A stretch of DNA of 64,000 nucleotides from Arcicella sp040387735 (lineage in GTDB: Bacteria > Bacteroidota > Bacteroidia > Cytophagales > Spirosomataceae). The stretch covers positions 97,690 to 161,689 of the forward strand of contig JAZKDE010000067.1 in NCBI GenBank assembly GCA_040387735.1, in the 5' to 3' direction. Shown one piece after another: positions 33,850-42,986 of the stretch (position 1 is its first letter; each line of letters opens with the position of its first letter). Under the pieces are notes generated by a model. It was not told the origin of the DNA and did not search any database. It was given only the letters and a program-made list of their open reading frames with translations. The position numbers and the translations under genes are program-made.

Positions 33850-36462
33850 ATGTTAAAAAAAACTAACCTCTTTACTATTTTATTTTCGATTTTTCATTCA
33901 TTTTCAATGTTTGCAGGTGGTGTCAAAGGAACAATCAAAAATACCAAAGGCGAACAACTTTCTTTTGCTTCTATTATCATCAAAGGTTCTTCGAGAGGAA
34001 CAATGGCAAATGATGAAGGTAAGTACGAATTATCGCTGGAGAAAGGCTTGCATACGTTAATTTTTCAATATTTAAGTCACAAGACGATTGAAAAAAACGT
34101 GACAATTGATAATGACTTTATAACGCTCGATATAACTTTAGAAGAACAGTCGGTTGCTTTAAACGAAGTAAAATTCTCCGCAAAAGCCGAAGACCCCGCC
34201 TACACCATCATGCGAAAAGCTATTTCGATGGCTCGTTTTAAAATCCTTGAACTTGATGCTTATACCGCAAGAACTTACGTAAAAGGAACTGCCCAAGTCA
34301 AAGAAGTTTCGGGATTATTGAAAATGATTGCGGGAAAAAAAATTGAAAAAGAAACGGGCATTAAAATTGGACAAGTTTACGTAATTGAATCAATCAATGA
34401 CATAAATTTCAAACAACCTTCTAATGTACGTGAAAAAGTAGTTTCTGCCCGCAATAATTTACCCAAACAATTACAAGACCAAGGAGCCAATTTCATTACA
34501 GTGGCTCGTACTAATTTTTACAACTCAAAAGCATTTGGCGATGCTATTTCTCCATTATCTCCTTCAGCTTTAGCCTATTATAAATTTAGTTTTGAGGGAG
34601 AGTTTAAAGAAAATGGCTTAACAGTTAATAAAATTCGGGTTACGCCAAAATCTCAAAGCGAGAATGTTTTTAGAGGCGTGATAAATATTATTGAGGATTC
34701 TTGGTACATCCACAGTTTAGATTTGAAATTTAGCGACGACAATTCAGAAAACTCCGTAAAAATTATTTACTCGCCATTCAAAGAAGTTTGGCTTCCAGTC
34801 AGTTATGCTTTTCGCTCTGATTTTGATGCTTTTGGGGCCAAAGGTTTCTTTAATTATGTCACCAATGTGAGAAATTATGCCACGACAATCAACGAAAAAT
34901 ACCATCAAAAACCCGTTGTGATTGACGAAAAAATTGACAAAGCTGAAGCAATCGCCATTAAAAGTGAAAAAGTTGACGCTAAAACTGCTTTGACACAAAA
35001 GCAATTAACCCGCAAGCAGTTAGAAAAATTCCTCAAATCATCCGAAAAAGAGGACAAAAAAGAACGGAAAGCGAAAGGCGAAGATGTTGCGGTGGTTCGT
35101 TCATATAATATTGAGGTTGACACATTATTCAAAAAACGTTCCGCCGATTTTTGGAATGAAGAACGCCAAGTTCCCCTCACAGAATATGAAATTAAAGGCT
35201 ATGCACAGGCTGACAGTATCTCAAAAGCCAACGAAGGGAAGTATAAATTAGATTCAATCAAAAATTTACCAGTTTTTAAATTAGCACATTTAATCATGGG
35301 TAAAACCTATAATTACGGCAAACGAGACGAATTATACGGTTTTTATCCCCGTTCATTGACTTACACCTCCCCAATCAATCAAATTTTTATCAATAACGTT
35401 GATGGTTACAATATTGAAGGTTCATTGAAATATGAAACTCGGGAGAAATTAACGAAAAGAACTTCTCTTTTTACGGATTTTAGATACGCCTTCGGACGAA
35501 AAGCTTTGAACTGGGATATTGGTTATTATTCATTGAAAGATTACCAATCAATTCAGTTCAAAATGGGAAGATTTATTCAACAATATGACGGCTCTAATCC
35601 AATTTCAAATCTCGTAAATACTTTCTATACAACTCTATTAGAGGAAAATTACATGAAGATTTATGAAAAAGATTATGTAAATTTTGAATATAGGAATCGG
35701 TTTTCACAGATTATAACTGGAGTTTTTAATTTTGAATACGCCAAGAATAGAGAATTACAAAATCTACCCAATTTTAAACCTTGGTTTGATGATAAAGACA
35801 AAGAATTTACTGCAAATCGTCCCACAAATTTAGAATTACAAGATAATAAGTTTGTAAACCCAGAAGTATTTACAGCAGATATTGAGTTGGCTTTCAGACC
35901 ATTTGCGAAGAAAAGAGAATTCAACGGTCGTGAATTTACGATAAATCGAAGTAATCCAACATTCAAGGTAAAAAGTACGAATGGATTATTTTCGGAAGGA
36001 AATTATTCCCGCTTACAAGGTAGTTACGAGCAAATTTTTGAACTCGAAAAAGCAGGAGACTTACACGTTTTAGCTAATTATGGTGGCTATGTGAAAGACC
36101 CTATTTATTTCACGGATTTCCGTCATTTTAACGGCAACAAAACCGTATTTCGTTCTTTCCGATTTGATGCTTTTAGAAATTTAGATTATTATTTACATAG
36201 TACGACAGGAAATTATTTGGAAGTTTTTGTGGCAAATGATTTTCAGAAATTTTTGTTAACGCAAATTACACCCTTGCGGATTTATGGGCTAAAGGAATCT
36301 ATTTTTGCCAACTATTTGAACGTTCAGAATCAACATTTCAATTACCTTGAAATTGGTTACGGATTATCTGGAATTGGAAAAATATTTGGGTTGGAAGTGG
36401 TTGGAAATTTTGTCAATGGACAATATAGTTCAACCGTATTAAGAATAAAATTTAATAGATAG
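33850..36462 (+). CDS. DUF5686 outer-membrane protein with CarboxypepD_reg-like domain
   Basis: 870-residue exported protein. The start at 33850 (MLKKTNLFTILFSIFHSF) gives a signal peptide; the longer frame begins at a TTG. The first mature domain (about 25-110) is a carboxypeptidase regulatory-like beta-sandwich: GGVKGTIKNTKGEQLSFASI and YLSHKTIEKNV. It is followed by the long DUF5686 region with a periplasmic part, a Lys/Glu-rich segment (about 385-420) and C-terminal barrel strands ending in VLRIKFNR. The layout resembles TonB-dependent receptors without a plug. Function unknown. It is preceded by ~200 bp without a clear promoter and has its own terminator. Confidence 0.85.
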   Translation: MLKKTNLFTILFSIFHSFSMFAGGVKGTIKNTKGEQLSFASIIIKGSSRGTMANDEGKYELSLEKGLHTLIFQYLSHKTIEKNVTIDNDFITLDITLEEQSVALNEVKFSAKAEDPAYTIMRKAISMARFKILELDAYTARTYVKGTAQVKEVSGLLKMIAGKKIEKETGIKIGQVYVIESINDINFKQPSNVREKVVSARNNLPKQLQDQGANFITVARTNFYNSKAFGDAISPLSPSALAYYKFSFEGEFKENGLTVNKIRVTPKSQSENVFRGVINIIEDSWYIHSLDLKFSDDNSENSVKIIYSPFKEVWLPVSYAFRSDFDAFGAKGFFNYVTNVRNYATTINEKYHQKPVVIDEKIDKAEAIAIKSEKVDAKTALTQKQLTRKQLEKFLKSSEKEDKKERKAKGEDVAVVRSYNIEVDTLFKKRSADFWNEERQVPLTEYEIKGYAQADSISKANEGKYKLDSIKNLPVFKLAHLIMGKTYNYGKRDELYGFYPRSLTYTSPINQIFINNVDGYNIEGSLKYETREKLTKRTSLFTDFRYAFGRKALNWDIGYYSLKDYQSIQFKMGRFIQQYDGSNPISNLVNTFYTTLLEENYMKIYEKDYVNFEYRNRFSQIITGVFNFEYAKNRELQNLPNFKPWFDDKDKEFTANRPTNLELQDNKFVNPEVFTADIELAFRPFAKKREFNGREFTINRSNPTFKVKSTNGLFSEGNYSRLQGSYEQIFELEKAGDLHVLANYGGYVKDPIYFTDFRHFNGNKTVFRSFRFDAFRNLDYYLHSTTGNYLEVFVANDFQKFLLTQITPLRIYGLKESIFANYLNVQNQHFNYLEIGYGLSGIGKIFGLEVVGNFVNGQYSSTVLRIKFNR

Positions 36463-36481
36463 TAGATTTTTCACGGTCCAA

Positions 36482-36516
36482 AACCCTCCTAAAAGCTTAA
36501 AACTCTCGGGAGGGTT
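36482..36516. terminator. terminator between convergent DUF5686 and menE genes
   Basis: AACCCTCC/GGAGGGTT stem with a 19-nt loop (36482-36489 with 36509-36516), AT-rich on both sides. Confidence 0.65.
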
Positions 36517-36521
36517 AATTT

Positions 36522-37571
36522 TCATTTCTCCACAACAAACTCGATAGTTCCTCTTTTATCAACCTTCCCCGTTGGTGTTTCTAAGAATTTTTCGATAAAT
36601 AAAATCTCCTTCGGAATTTCATATTTGGATAAAACTGAGCCAATATTTTTCAAAAAAGAATCAATTTCATTTTGGTCTAAAAAATCCTTTTCTAAGACCA
36701 ATACCAATTTTTGACCCAATTTTTCATCAGGAATTCCGTAAGCAAAATATCGTTTAGGATTAAGCATTTGAATATCATTTTCAGTCGCTTTTTCGACTTT
36801 CTCCAATTGAATTTTCACCCCGCCACTATTAATAATATTGTCAAATCTACCCATTAATTTAAACGTATTTTCGCCCAACATTTCCACAATATCATTGGTC
36901 TGAATTAACTCATTATTAGAAGCATCGGCAATAATATTCAGACAATTTCTTTCGTCTAATCCAACCTTTACGCCTTCTAAGACAGTAAAATTGTCGCTTT
37001 TCCCTACTCCATTCATTCTCCTTACTGCAATATGCGAAACCGTTTCGGTCATTCCGTATGTGCTAAACACAGGAACAGTCAATTCTTGAATTTTTTTTTC
37101 TAAAACCTCATTTACAGCCGCTCCACCCACAATAACAGCTTTCATACCATTAACAATCCGAATGTTCACTTGACTATCAAGAATAGTTTGCAATTGCAAT
37201 GGAACAAAAGCAGCAAAGTCAAAATCTTTATCTTCAAGTAATTCCAATGGATTACTTGAAGGTTCAACAACGATTAGTTTTAATCCTAAAACCATTCCCC
37301 GAACCAACATCATCATTCCCGCAATATAATCTACATTTAGGCATACTAAAGCTGAATCACCACGCTTTAATTCGAAGGTTTTACCCGTTAGTTTAGCACT
37401 GGCAATCATTTGATTTCGATTGAGAAAAATCGGTTTGGGTTCACCCGTAGAACCAGAAGTTTTTAGCACAAATTCTAATTGACCAGTCAGCCATTTTTGA
37501 CAAAAATCTATAACTTTCTGTTCATAAACAGATTGAGGAATAGGGAGATTTTGGAAGTTATCTATTTGCAT
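36522..37571 (-). CDS. menE: o-succinylbenzoate--CoA ligase, short form
   Basis: 349-residue adenylate-forming enzyme best read as MenE, which activates o-succinylbenzoate with CoA in menaquinone synthesis. The phosphate-binding P-loop TSGSTGEPKP is at 38-47, YGMTETVSHIAVRR follows in the middle, and the C-terminal hinge and lysine TPTGKVDKRG is near the end. It lacks about 100 N-terminal residues compared with typical AMP-binding enzymes, as Bacteroidota MenE usually does. menB, which uses its product, is 1.5 kb away on the opposite strand; no other men genes are in the window. Confidence 0.85.
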   Translation of the reverse strand: MQIDNFQNLPIPQSVYEQKVIDFCQKWLTGQLEFVLKTSGSTGEPKPIFLNRNQMIASAKLTGKTFELKRGDSALVCLNVDYIAGMMMLVRGMVLGLKLIVVEPSSNPLELLEDKDFDFAAFVPLQLQTILDSQVNIRIVNGMKAVIVGGAAVNEVLEKKIQELTVPVFSTYGMTETVSHIAVRRMNGVGKSDNFTVLEGVKVGLDERNCLNIIADASNNELIQTNDIVEMLGENTFKLMGRFDNIINSGGVKIQLEKVEKATENDIQMLNPKRYFAYGIPDEKLGQKLVLVLEKDFLDQNEIDSFLKNIGSVLSKYEIPKEILFIEKFLETPTGKVDKRGTIEFVVEK

Positions 37572-37584
37572 AATTCATAAAAAA

Positions 37585-37627
37585 ACACCCAAAGTAAATA
37601 CCATTATCTGGTATTTTCAATGGGTGT
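37585..37627 (-). terminator. terminator of the Rieske protein gene
   Basis: Outer stem ACACCCA/TGGGTGT (37585-37591 with 37621-37627) and inner AATACCA/TGGTATT. The T run follows on the minus strand, 18 bp after the stop. Confidence 0.8.
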
Positions 37628-37644
37628 CTTGGCGGTTAGTGTTA

Positions 37645-38148
37645 TTAGGCTACTTTTACCGTATTTTTAGTACTATCAAAAGCCGCTGAATATTTTTTTA
37701 AAGGAGCCGCTGCGGGGCCAACCGTTACATTTCCACCAGAATCAAATACAGAACCGTGGTTAGAACAAGTAAAAGTGGTATTGGTAGCATTAAAATCAAC
37801 CGTTGTTCTTTCATGCGTACAAGCTTTTTCTACCACCAAAAAATCACCTGCCTTCGTCCGTGCTATAATTACATCGCCCGTCACAAGTGCATTTCCATTT
37901 GTTTTTAAACTTTCAAATGTCGTACTGGTCAAATCTATCGTAAAATCTATTGCTCCTTTTGCCAATGAGGTATTTCCAGTCAAACCTGCAAGTGTAGTCC
38001 CTGTACCAGTATTTGGCGTTGTCGGCGTAGTAGGCGTTACAACGGCGGGAGTTGGGTCGCTACTTTTTGAGCATCCTGACAAACAATTTTGCAGAATAAC
38101 AGCACCAAAACTGATACCTACAAGATTAAGAAATTCTTTTCTTTCCAT
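37645..38148 (-). CDS. exported Rieske [2Fe-2S] protein
   Basis: 167-residue protein with a complete Rieske cluster site: CTH at 110-112 and CSNH at 128-131. The N-terminus MERKEFLNLVGISFGAVILQ is membrane-targeting; Cys22 or Cys26 (LSGC) may be lipidated, and the twin-arginine motif is not perfect. A Pro/Thr-rich linker (31-55) holds the domain away from the membrane. No ring-hydroxylating partner or cytochrome b gene adjoins, so this is probably a standalone electron carrier or redox sensor at the envelope. Next to menE only by position. Confidence 0.85.
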   Translation of the reverse strand: MERKEFLNLVGISFGAVILQNCLSGCSKSSDPTPAVVTPTTPTTPNTGTGTTLAGLTGNTSLAKGAIDFTIDLTSTTFESLKTNGNALVTGDVIIARTKAGDFLVVEKACTHERTTVDFNATNTTFTCSNHGSVFDSGGNVTVGPAAAPLKKYSAAFDSTKNTVKVA

Positions 38149-38423
38149 GATATGACTAATTTTGTAAAAATTTAGCGTCTATTGATTTATCTAATGCCAA
38201 TACGGAAAGTAAAAATCAAAGGTTGCGTGGTTTAAAACATATTTTTCAAGGAATTAAGAAAACATTGGAACTTTGTGATTGTTTATTATAAAACGGAAAA
38301 GATATTTTTTGGAATCAATCAATAAAAAAGCTTTTCAATTGGATATTTTATCTACATATCAAAACAACATTAAATAGAATATCCAAATTTTTAAAATAAA
38401 CAAATAACAATATCTAAATAAAT
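38149..38423. other. intergenic region without a clear gene
   Basis: About 275 bp of divergent spacer. It contains a 9-bp inverted repeat TTGGATATT/AATATCCAA (38339-38347 with 38379-38387) that could be a regulator site, and no ORF above about 13 codons that looks real. Confidence 0.45.
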
Positions 38424-38431
38424 TATCTTTG
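38424..38431 (+). promoter_or_regulatory. -7 box of the DUF2452 gene
   Basis: TATCTTTG is an exact TAnnTTTG match 35 bp before the ATG at 38466; no convincing -33 TTTG is visible in the A-rich upstream stretch. Confidence 0.5.
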
Positions 38432-38465
38432 TAAGATAAATCATTCATTCAACTTTAAGATTTCT

Positions 38466-38933
38466 ATGTCAGACGATAAGTTTTTAAATCCCATTAATAA
38501 AGATAAAGTAGCCGAAAATCCAGGGTTATTACCGTATGCTCACACAGCGGGTGGAGCCGTTATCAGACCCGAGGATATGGGAAAATCCAAAGGACGTTCT
38601 GTCACAGCGATGCGTCAACAAACTGACCGTCAAATGAACCAGCTGTATGAACAAATGGAAACGTTGGCTCGACAGGCCAAATTATTGTCTCAACGCAAAG
38701 AGATTTCTGAACGTATTTATGATGCAGCAATGGGTTTTGAACCAATTATTAACGAAACTTATTATATGTATGAAAAAGAAGATGGAACGGATTTACTTTC
38801 ATTAGTTGCACCCAAAGAATGGGGTCGCTCTTTTAAATACAGTAGATTCTTGGCAAAATGCCTCCTCCTCGCCGACCATACGTGGGATGTTGAATACAAT
38901 GAGGATGCTTATAATGACGGCGTAAAATCATAA
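38466..38933 (+). CDS. DUF2452 protein
   Basis: 155-residue soluble protein of DUF2452, a family of unknown function. Recognisable stretches are NPGLLPYAHTAGGAVIRPED near the N-terminus, a central coiled-coil-prone helix (MNQLYEQMETLARQAKLLSQ) and NETYYMYEKEDGTDLLSLVAPKEWG. No signal peptide and no catalytic signature. It is one of the few genes here with an exact -7 box close to its start, so it is probably expressed on its own. Confidence 0.88.
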   Translation: MSDDKFLNPINKDKVAENPGLLPYAHTAGGAVIRPEDMGKSKGRSVTAMRQQTDRQMNQLYEQMETLARQAKLLSQRKEISERIYDAAMGFEPIINETYYMYEKEDGTDLLSLVAPKEWGRSFKYSRFLAKCLLLADHTWDVEYNEDAYNDGVKS

Positions 38934-39081
38934 CAAAGTTGTTTTTTGATTTAAACAATACTCATTTAAATTAAAACACTACTGATTTTTAGCCATTTAT
39001 GTAAAAACTACCAAGTTTCAATTGGTTACTTCTTTAAAATCAAAACTTTAAAATAAAGATTAACTATTAACGAATAAAAAA

Positions 39082-39891
39082 ATGTGGGAAACCCTTAAAG
39101 AGTACAAAGAGATTTTATTTACGTTTCAAGATGGAATTGCCAAAATTTCCATCAATCGTCCGCAAGTGCACAATGCTTTTACGCCGTTGACAGTAAAGGA
39201 AATGATTGATGCCATGAATATTTGCCGTGATGATGAAAAAATTGGGGTAATTATTTTGACTGGTGAAGGCGGAAAAGCATTTTGTTCGGGTGGTGACCAA
39301 TCAGTACGTGGACATGGTGGATATGTGGGTGAAGATACCGTTCCGAGATTAAATGTTTTAGATTTACAAAAACAAATCCGCACAATCCCAAAACCTGTAA
39401 TTGCGATGGTAGCAGGTTGGGCAATTGGTGGAGGACACGTTTTACACGTAGTTTGCGACCTTTCAATTGCGGCTGACAATGCTCGTTTTGGACAAACTGG
39501 CCCAAATGTAGGTTCATTTGACGGAGGATTTGGAGCATCATACCTTGCTCGGGTAGTTGGACAGAAGAAAGCTCGTGAAATATGGTTTCTTTGCGACCAA
39601 TACAACGCTCAGGAAGCTTTGGATATGGGATTAGTGAATAAAGTTGTTCCTTTAGAAAAATTGGAAGAAACAACCATTGAATGGTGTAAAAAGATTTTAC
39701 AGAAAAGTCCTTTATCACTCCGTTTATTGAAGTCATCATTCAACGCAGAATTAGACGGACAAGCAGGTATTCAAGAATTAGCTGGAAACGCCACTTTGCT
39801 TTATTATTTATCGGATGAAGCCAAAGAAGGACGTAATGCTTTCATTGAAAAGCGGAAACCCGATTTTAGTAAATTTCCAAAATTCCCTTGA
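39082..39891 (+). CDS. menB: 1,4-dihydroxy-2-naphthoyl-CoA synthase
   Basis: 269-residue crotonase-fold enzyme that cyclises o-succinylbenzoyl-CoA to 1,4-dihydroxy-2-naphthoyl-CoA in menaquinone synthesis. MenB hallmarks: FCSGGDQSVRGHGGYVGED (oxyanion hole and the flexible loop), MVAGWAIGGGHVLHVVCDL, QTGPNVGSFDGGFGASYLAR with the catalytic Asp, and the MenB-type C-terminal EGRNAFIEKRKPDFSKFP. This separates it from general enoyl-CoA hydratases. Product of menE is its substrate. Followed by its own terminator. Confidence 0.95.
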   Translation: MWETLKEYKEILFTFQDGIAKISINRPQVHNAFTPLTVKEMIDAMNICRDDEKIGVIILTGEGGKAFCSGGDQSVRGHGGYVGEDTVPRLNVLDLQKQIRTIPKPVIAMVAGWAIGGGHVLHVVCDLSIAADNARFGQTGPNVGSFDGGFGASYLARVVGQKKAREIWFLCDQYNAQEALDMGLVNKVVPLEKLEETTIEWCKKILQKSPLSLRLLKSSFNAELDGQAGIQELAGNATLLYYLSDEAKEGRNAFIEKRKPDFSKFPKFP

Positions 39892-39901
39892 TTTTAGAAA
39901 C

Positions 39902-39936
39902 AAGCACCCCGAAAATTTAAAACTTTCGGGGTGCTT
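39902..39936 (+). terminator. menB terminator
   Basis: Thirteen-bp perfect stem AAGCACCCCGAAA/TTTCGGGGTGCTT with nine-base loop, 11 bp after the stop; no T run, so efficiency is uncertain. Confidence 0.75.
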
Positions 39937-40023
39937 AGCAATCAAATACTTCTTTACTATCGCTACAATCACCTATTTTCAAAAATATTTTCCCTAATCC
40001 CTCACAACCTAAGCCCTTATCCG

Positions 40024-40031
40024 TAATTTTG
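40024..40031 (+). promoter_or_regulatory. candidate folD -7 box
   Basis: TAATTTTG is an exact TAnnTTTG match 25 bp before the folD ATG; the -33 region is not clear. Confidence 0.45.
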
Positions 40032-40056
40032 CAGGAAATTTACAAAACCATAAATT

Positions 40057-40941
40057 ATGCAAATCATAGACGGTAAAGCAGTCGCTGACGAAATTAAGAA
40101 AGAAATTGCCATTGAAGTCGCAGAAATAAAAGCGGCGGGTGGAAAAACGCCTCATCTCGTTGCGATTTTAGTTGGAAATAACGGAGCTTCCGAAACTTAC
40201 GTTGCCAACAAAGTGAAATCGTGCGAAGAATTAGGTTTTAATTCAACTCTTTTGCGTTTTGACCCAACAATTACTGAAGCAGAACTTTTAGCAGAAGTCA
40301 AGAAGGTAAATGAAAATGATGATATGGACGGTTTAATTGTCCAACTTCCCCTCCCCGACCACATCAACCCTGATAGAGTAATGGAAACCATTGACCCTCG
40401 CAAAGACGTGGACGGTTTTCATCCAATCAACATCGGAAGAATGGCAAAAGGACTTCCTGCTTACATTTCAGCCACTCCACAAGGTGTTTTAGATTTGTTG
40501 GAACGATATAATATCGAAACTTCTGGAAAACATTGTGTAGTAGTTGGTCGAAGTCAAATTGTAGGTTTGCCAATGTCAATTTTGATGCAAAGAAATACTA
40601 AAATTGGAAACTGCACGGTAACACTTACTCATTCAAAAACGAAAGACTTAGCTGCTGTTTGTGCAACTGCTGATATTTTGATTGCCGCTTTGGGTCGTCC
40701 AGAATTTATTACGGCTGAATATGTAAAAGAAGGTGCTGTTGTCATTGATGTGGGTTTAACTCGGGTAGAAGATTCGACGAAAAAATCAGGTTTTGCATTA
40801 AAAGGTGATGTAAAATTTGACGAAGTTGCCCCTAAATGTTCGTTCATTACACCAGTTCCAAAAGGAGTTGGACCAATGACCATTGTATCTTTAATGAAAA
40901 ACACTTTACTCTCGGCAAAAGGAGTGATTTATTCAAAATAA
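40057..40941 (+). CDS. folD: methylenetetrahydrofolate dehydrogenase/cyclohydrolase
   Basis: 294-residue bifunctional enzyme converting 5,10-methylene-THF to 10-formyl-THF. Signatures: the catalytic lysine region ASETYVANKVKSCEELGF (about 48-65), DGLIVQLPLPDHIN, PRKDVDGFHPINIGRMAKG, the Rossmann stretch GKHCVVVGRSQIVGLPMSI and the closing TPVPKGVGPMTIVSLMKNT. All family landmarks are complete. Cytosolic, single gene with its own likely promoter, preceding prs by about 200 bp. Confidence 0.97.
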   Translation: MQIIDGKAVADEIKKEIAIEVAEIKAAGGKTPHLVAILVGNNGASETYVANKVKSCEELGFNSTLLRFDPTITEAELLAEVKKVNENDDMDGLIVQLPLPDHINPDRVMETIDPRKDVDGFHPINIGRMAKGLPAYISATPQGVLDLLERYNIETSGKHCVVVGRSQIVGLPMSILMQRNTKIGNCTVTLTHSKTKDLAAVCATADILIAALGRPEFITAEYVKEGAVVIDVGLTRVEDSTKKSGFALKGDVKFDEVAPKCSFITPVPKGVGPMTIVSLMKNTLLSAKGVIYSK

Positions 40942-41081
40942 GATTTATGTCATTTTGACACATTTTAATAGTCCAAATGATTCTTTATAAAATAGTAATT
41001 TTCCAAGTTGCCAGTTTATATAAAATCAGCCAGTTATCGAAAAAACAAAGGTTTTATGTTTTTTAAACGAATGATTTTTTG

Positions 41082-41089
41082 TACTTTTG
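41082..41089 (+). promoter_or_regulatory. candidate prs -7 box
   Basis: TACTTTTG exactly fits TAnnTTTG 60 bp before the prs ATG; the upstream T-rich stretch (about 41057-41063) may serve as the -33 element. Confidence 0.5.
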
Positions 41090-41148
41090 CGGAAAATTAC
41101 TGGAACGTACAATTGAAATACGAGAGCTGAAAACATCTCTCAAAAACT

Positions 41149-42090
41149 ATGGCTTCTATCAATCAAGTAAAGATTTTCTCTGGGTCGTCTTCCCAATATT
41201 TAGCGACTGAAATTGCCCGTTATTTTGGTAAAGACTTAGGACATAGCAGTGTCCAAAGATTTTCAGATGGTGAAATGTCGCCGAGCTTTAATGAATCAGT
41301 TCGTGGATGCGATGTTTTCTTGATTCAATCAACTTTTCCTCCTGCTGATAACATGATGGAGTTGTTATTGATGATTGATGCCGCTCGAAGAGCATCAGCT
41401 CACTACGTAACGGTGGTAATTCCTTATTTTGGGTATTCTCGCCAAGATAGAAAAGACAAGCCTCGTGTTGGTATCGGTGCCAAATTAATGGCAAATCTTT
41501 TGACTGCCGCAGGTGCTGACCGTTTAATGACGATTGACTTACACGCTGGACAAATTCAAGGTTTTTTTGATTTTCCAGTGGATCACTTAGAAGGAACAGC
41601 TATTTTTGTCCCTTATTTAAAATCATTAGGATTAGACAAAATTCTTTTCGCTTCTCCTGACGTTGGGGGTGTGGTTCGTACCAGAAATGTAGCGAAGTTT
41701 TTCAATGCCGAAATGGTAATTTGTGATAAACAAAGAAAACGTGCAAACGAAATTGCCACAATGCAATTAATTGGTGATGTAAAAGACGCTGATGTTGTTT
41801 TAGTCGATGATATGATTGATACTGGTGGAACTATGTGCAAAGCCGCTCAGTTAATTATGGACAAAGGAGCAAAATCGGTAAGAGCAATTGTAACACATGC
41901 TGTTTTATCAGGAAATGCTTACGAAAATATTAATAATTCTATTTTGACTGAATTGGTTGTTACCGATACCATTCCGTTAAAGTATGAAAGCGATAAAATC
42001 AAAGTTTTGTCCGTAGCTGAATTATTCGCAAAAGCTATCGGCCGAATCCGTGACCACGAATCTATCAGTTCATTATTTATAAAGTATTAA
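41149..42090 (+). CDS. prs: ribose-phosphate pyrophosphokinase
   Basis: 313-residue PRPP synthetase transferring the diphosphate of ATP to ribose 5-phosphate; PRPP feeds purine, pyrimidine, NAD, His and Trp synthesis. Signatures: RFSDGEMSPSFNESVRGCDV, the ATP-binding YFGYSRQDRKDKPR, the metal-binding DLHAGQIQGFFDFPVDHL and the PRPP loop VVLVDDMIDTGGTM. Length is standard. rplY follows at 66 bp and may be co-transcribed, a pairing seen in many bacteria. Confidence 0.96.
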   Translation: MASINQVKIFSGSSSQYLATEIARYFGKDLGHSSVQRFSDGEMSPSFNESVRGCDVFLIQSTFPPADNMMELLLMIDAARRASAHYVTVVIPYFGYSRQDRKDKPRVGIGAKLMANLLTAAGADRLMTIDLHAGQIQGFFDFPVDHLEGTAIFVPYLKSLGLDKILFASPDVGGVVRTRNVAKFFNAEMVICDKQRKRANEIATMQLIGDVKDADVVLVDDMIDTGGTMCKAAQLIMDKGAKSVRAIVTHAVLSGNAYENINNSILTELVVTDTIPLKYESDKIKVLSVAELFAKAIGRIRDHESISSLFIKY

Positions 42091-42155
42091 TTATTATTTT
42101 AACGGTTATCAGAAGATAGTGAAAGCGACAGGCTGGTAACACAAATCACTCAAAA

Positions 42156-42722
42156 ATGAGAAAGATTGAAATTGTAGGGTACAACAGAGAGACCCTTGGC
42201 ACAAAGTCTGCCAAAGATTTACGTAATGAATCACTTGCACCATGTGTATTGTACGGTGGCGAAAAACAAATTCACTTCGCAGTACCAATGATTCTTTTCC
42301 GTGAATTATTATATACGCCAGAAGTATCAGAAGTAATATTGAATATCGAAGGTGAAATTCACCACGCTATTGTTCAAGATTCTCAATTCCACCCAGTTTC
42401 TGAATTAATCTTACACGTCGATTTCTTAGAAATCGTTGCGGGTAAAGAAATCAAAATTGACGTACCAGTAAAAGTTATCGGAGATGCTCCAGGTGTTCGT
42501 AAAGGAGGTAAAATGGTTCAAAAATTACGTAAAGTAACTTTGAAAGGTCTTGCTGATAACATTCCTGATTTCGTTGAAGCAGACATTACAGGTTTAGATT
42601 TAGGTCAAACTTTGAAAGTTTCTAAATTGAAAGCAGAAAATGTTGCTATATTAAATAATCTTTCATCACCAGTGGCAACAATTGATATTCCACGTGCTTT
42701 AAGAGGAAAAATCGTCGCTTAA
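42156..42722 (+). CDS. rplY: 50S ribosomal protein L25/general stress protein Ctc
   Basis: 188-residue long form of bL25 (Ctc/TL5 type). The N-terminal 5S-rRNA-binding beta-barrel covers about 1-95 (TLGTKSAKDLRNESLAPCVL, VQDSQFHPVSELILHVDF). The C-terminal beta domain, absent from E. coli L25, contains VPVKVIGDAPGVRKGGKM and VEADITGLDLGQTLKVSKL. It follows prs by 66 bp and ends in a strong terminator, consistent with a prs-rplY unit. Confidence 0.95.
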   Translation: MRKIEIVGYNRETLGTKSAKDLRNESLAPCVLYGGEKQIHFAVPMILFRELLYTPEVSEVILNIEGEIHHAIVQDSQFHPVSELILHVDFLEIVAGKEIKIDVPVKVIGDAPGVRKGGKMVQKLRKVTLKGLADNIPDFVEADITGLDLGQTLKVSKLKAENVAILNNLSSPVATIDIPRALRGKIVA

Positions 42723-42775
42723 TTTTAATATTAGCCAATGCTAATTTTTCAAGATTAAGTTTCAATTGATAGATT

Positions 42776-42810
42776 AAGAATCCCTTTTCATTCCAGAAAA
42801 GGGATTCTTT
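42776..42810 (+). terminator. rplY terminator
   Basis: Fourteen-bp stem AAGAATCCCTTTTC/GAAAAGGGATTCTT with a six-base loop and T run, 54 bp after the stop. Confidence 0.9.
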
Positions 42811-42851
42811 GTAAAAAACTCAAATTACGCAAAAATATCTCCATGATAACG

Positions 42852-42859
42852 TATATTTG
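42852..42859 (+). promoter_or_regulatory. candidate -7 box for the SGNH esterase gene
   Basis: TATATTTG exactly matches TAnnTTTG, giving a ~120-nt leader before the ATG at 42987; no good -33 box. Confidence 0.35.
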
Positions 42860-42986
42860 TACTCGGCTCCCACCTAACCACTCCCCCTTACAGATAACAA
42901 TACTTTTCCTAAGTACCTTATTATAGACCTCTTTGATACAACACAGTCAAATTGGGATACTTTCGTTTTACAAATTCTTAGAACTT

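Noticed and set aside
37775..38155. 126-codon plus-strand ORF opposite the Rieske gene
   Set aside because: Val/Thr-rich shadow of the low-complexity linker; the Rieske motifs are on the other strand.
39126..39739. Two long minus-strand ORFs (159 and 162 codons)
   Set aside because: Both are antisense to menB, which is conserved along its whole length.
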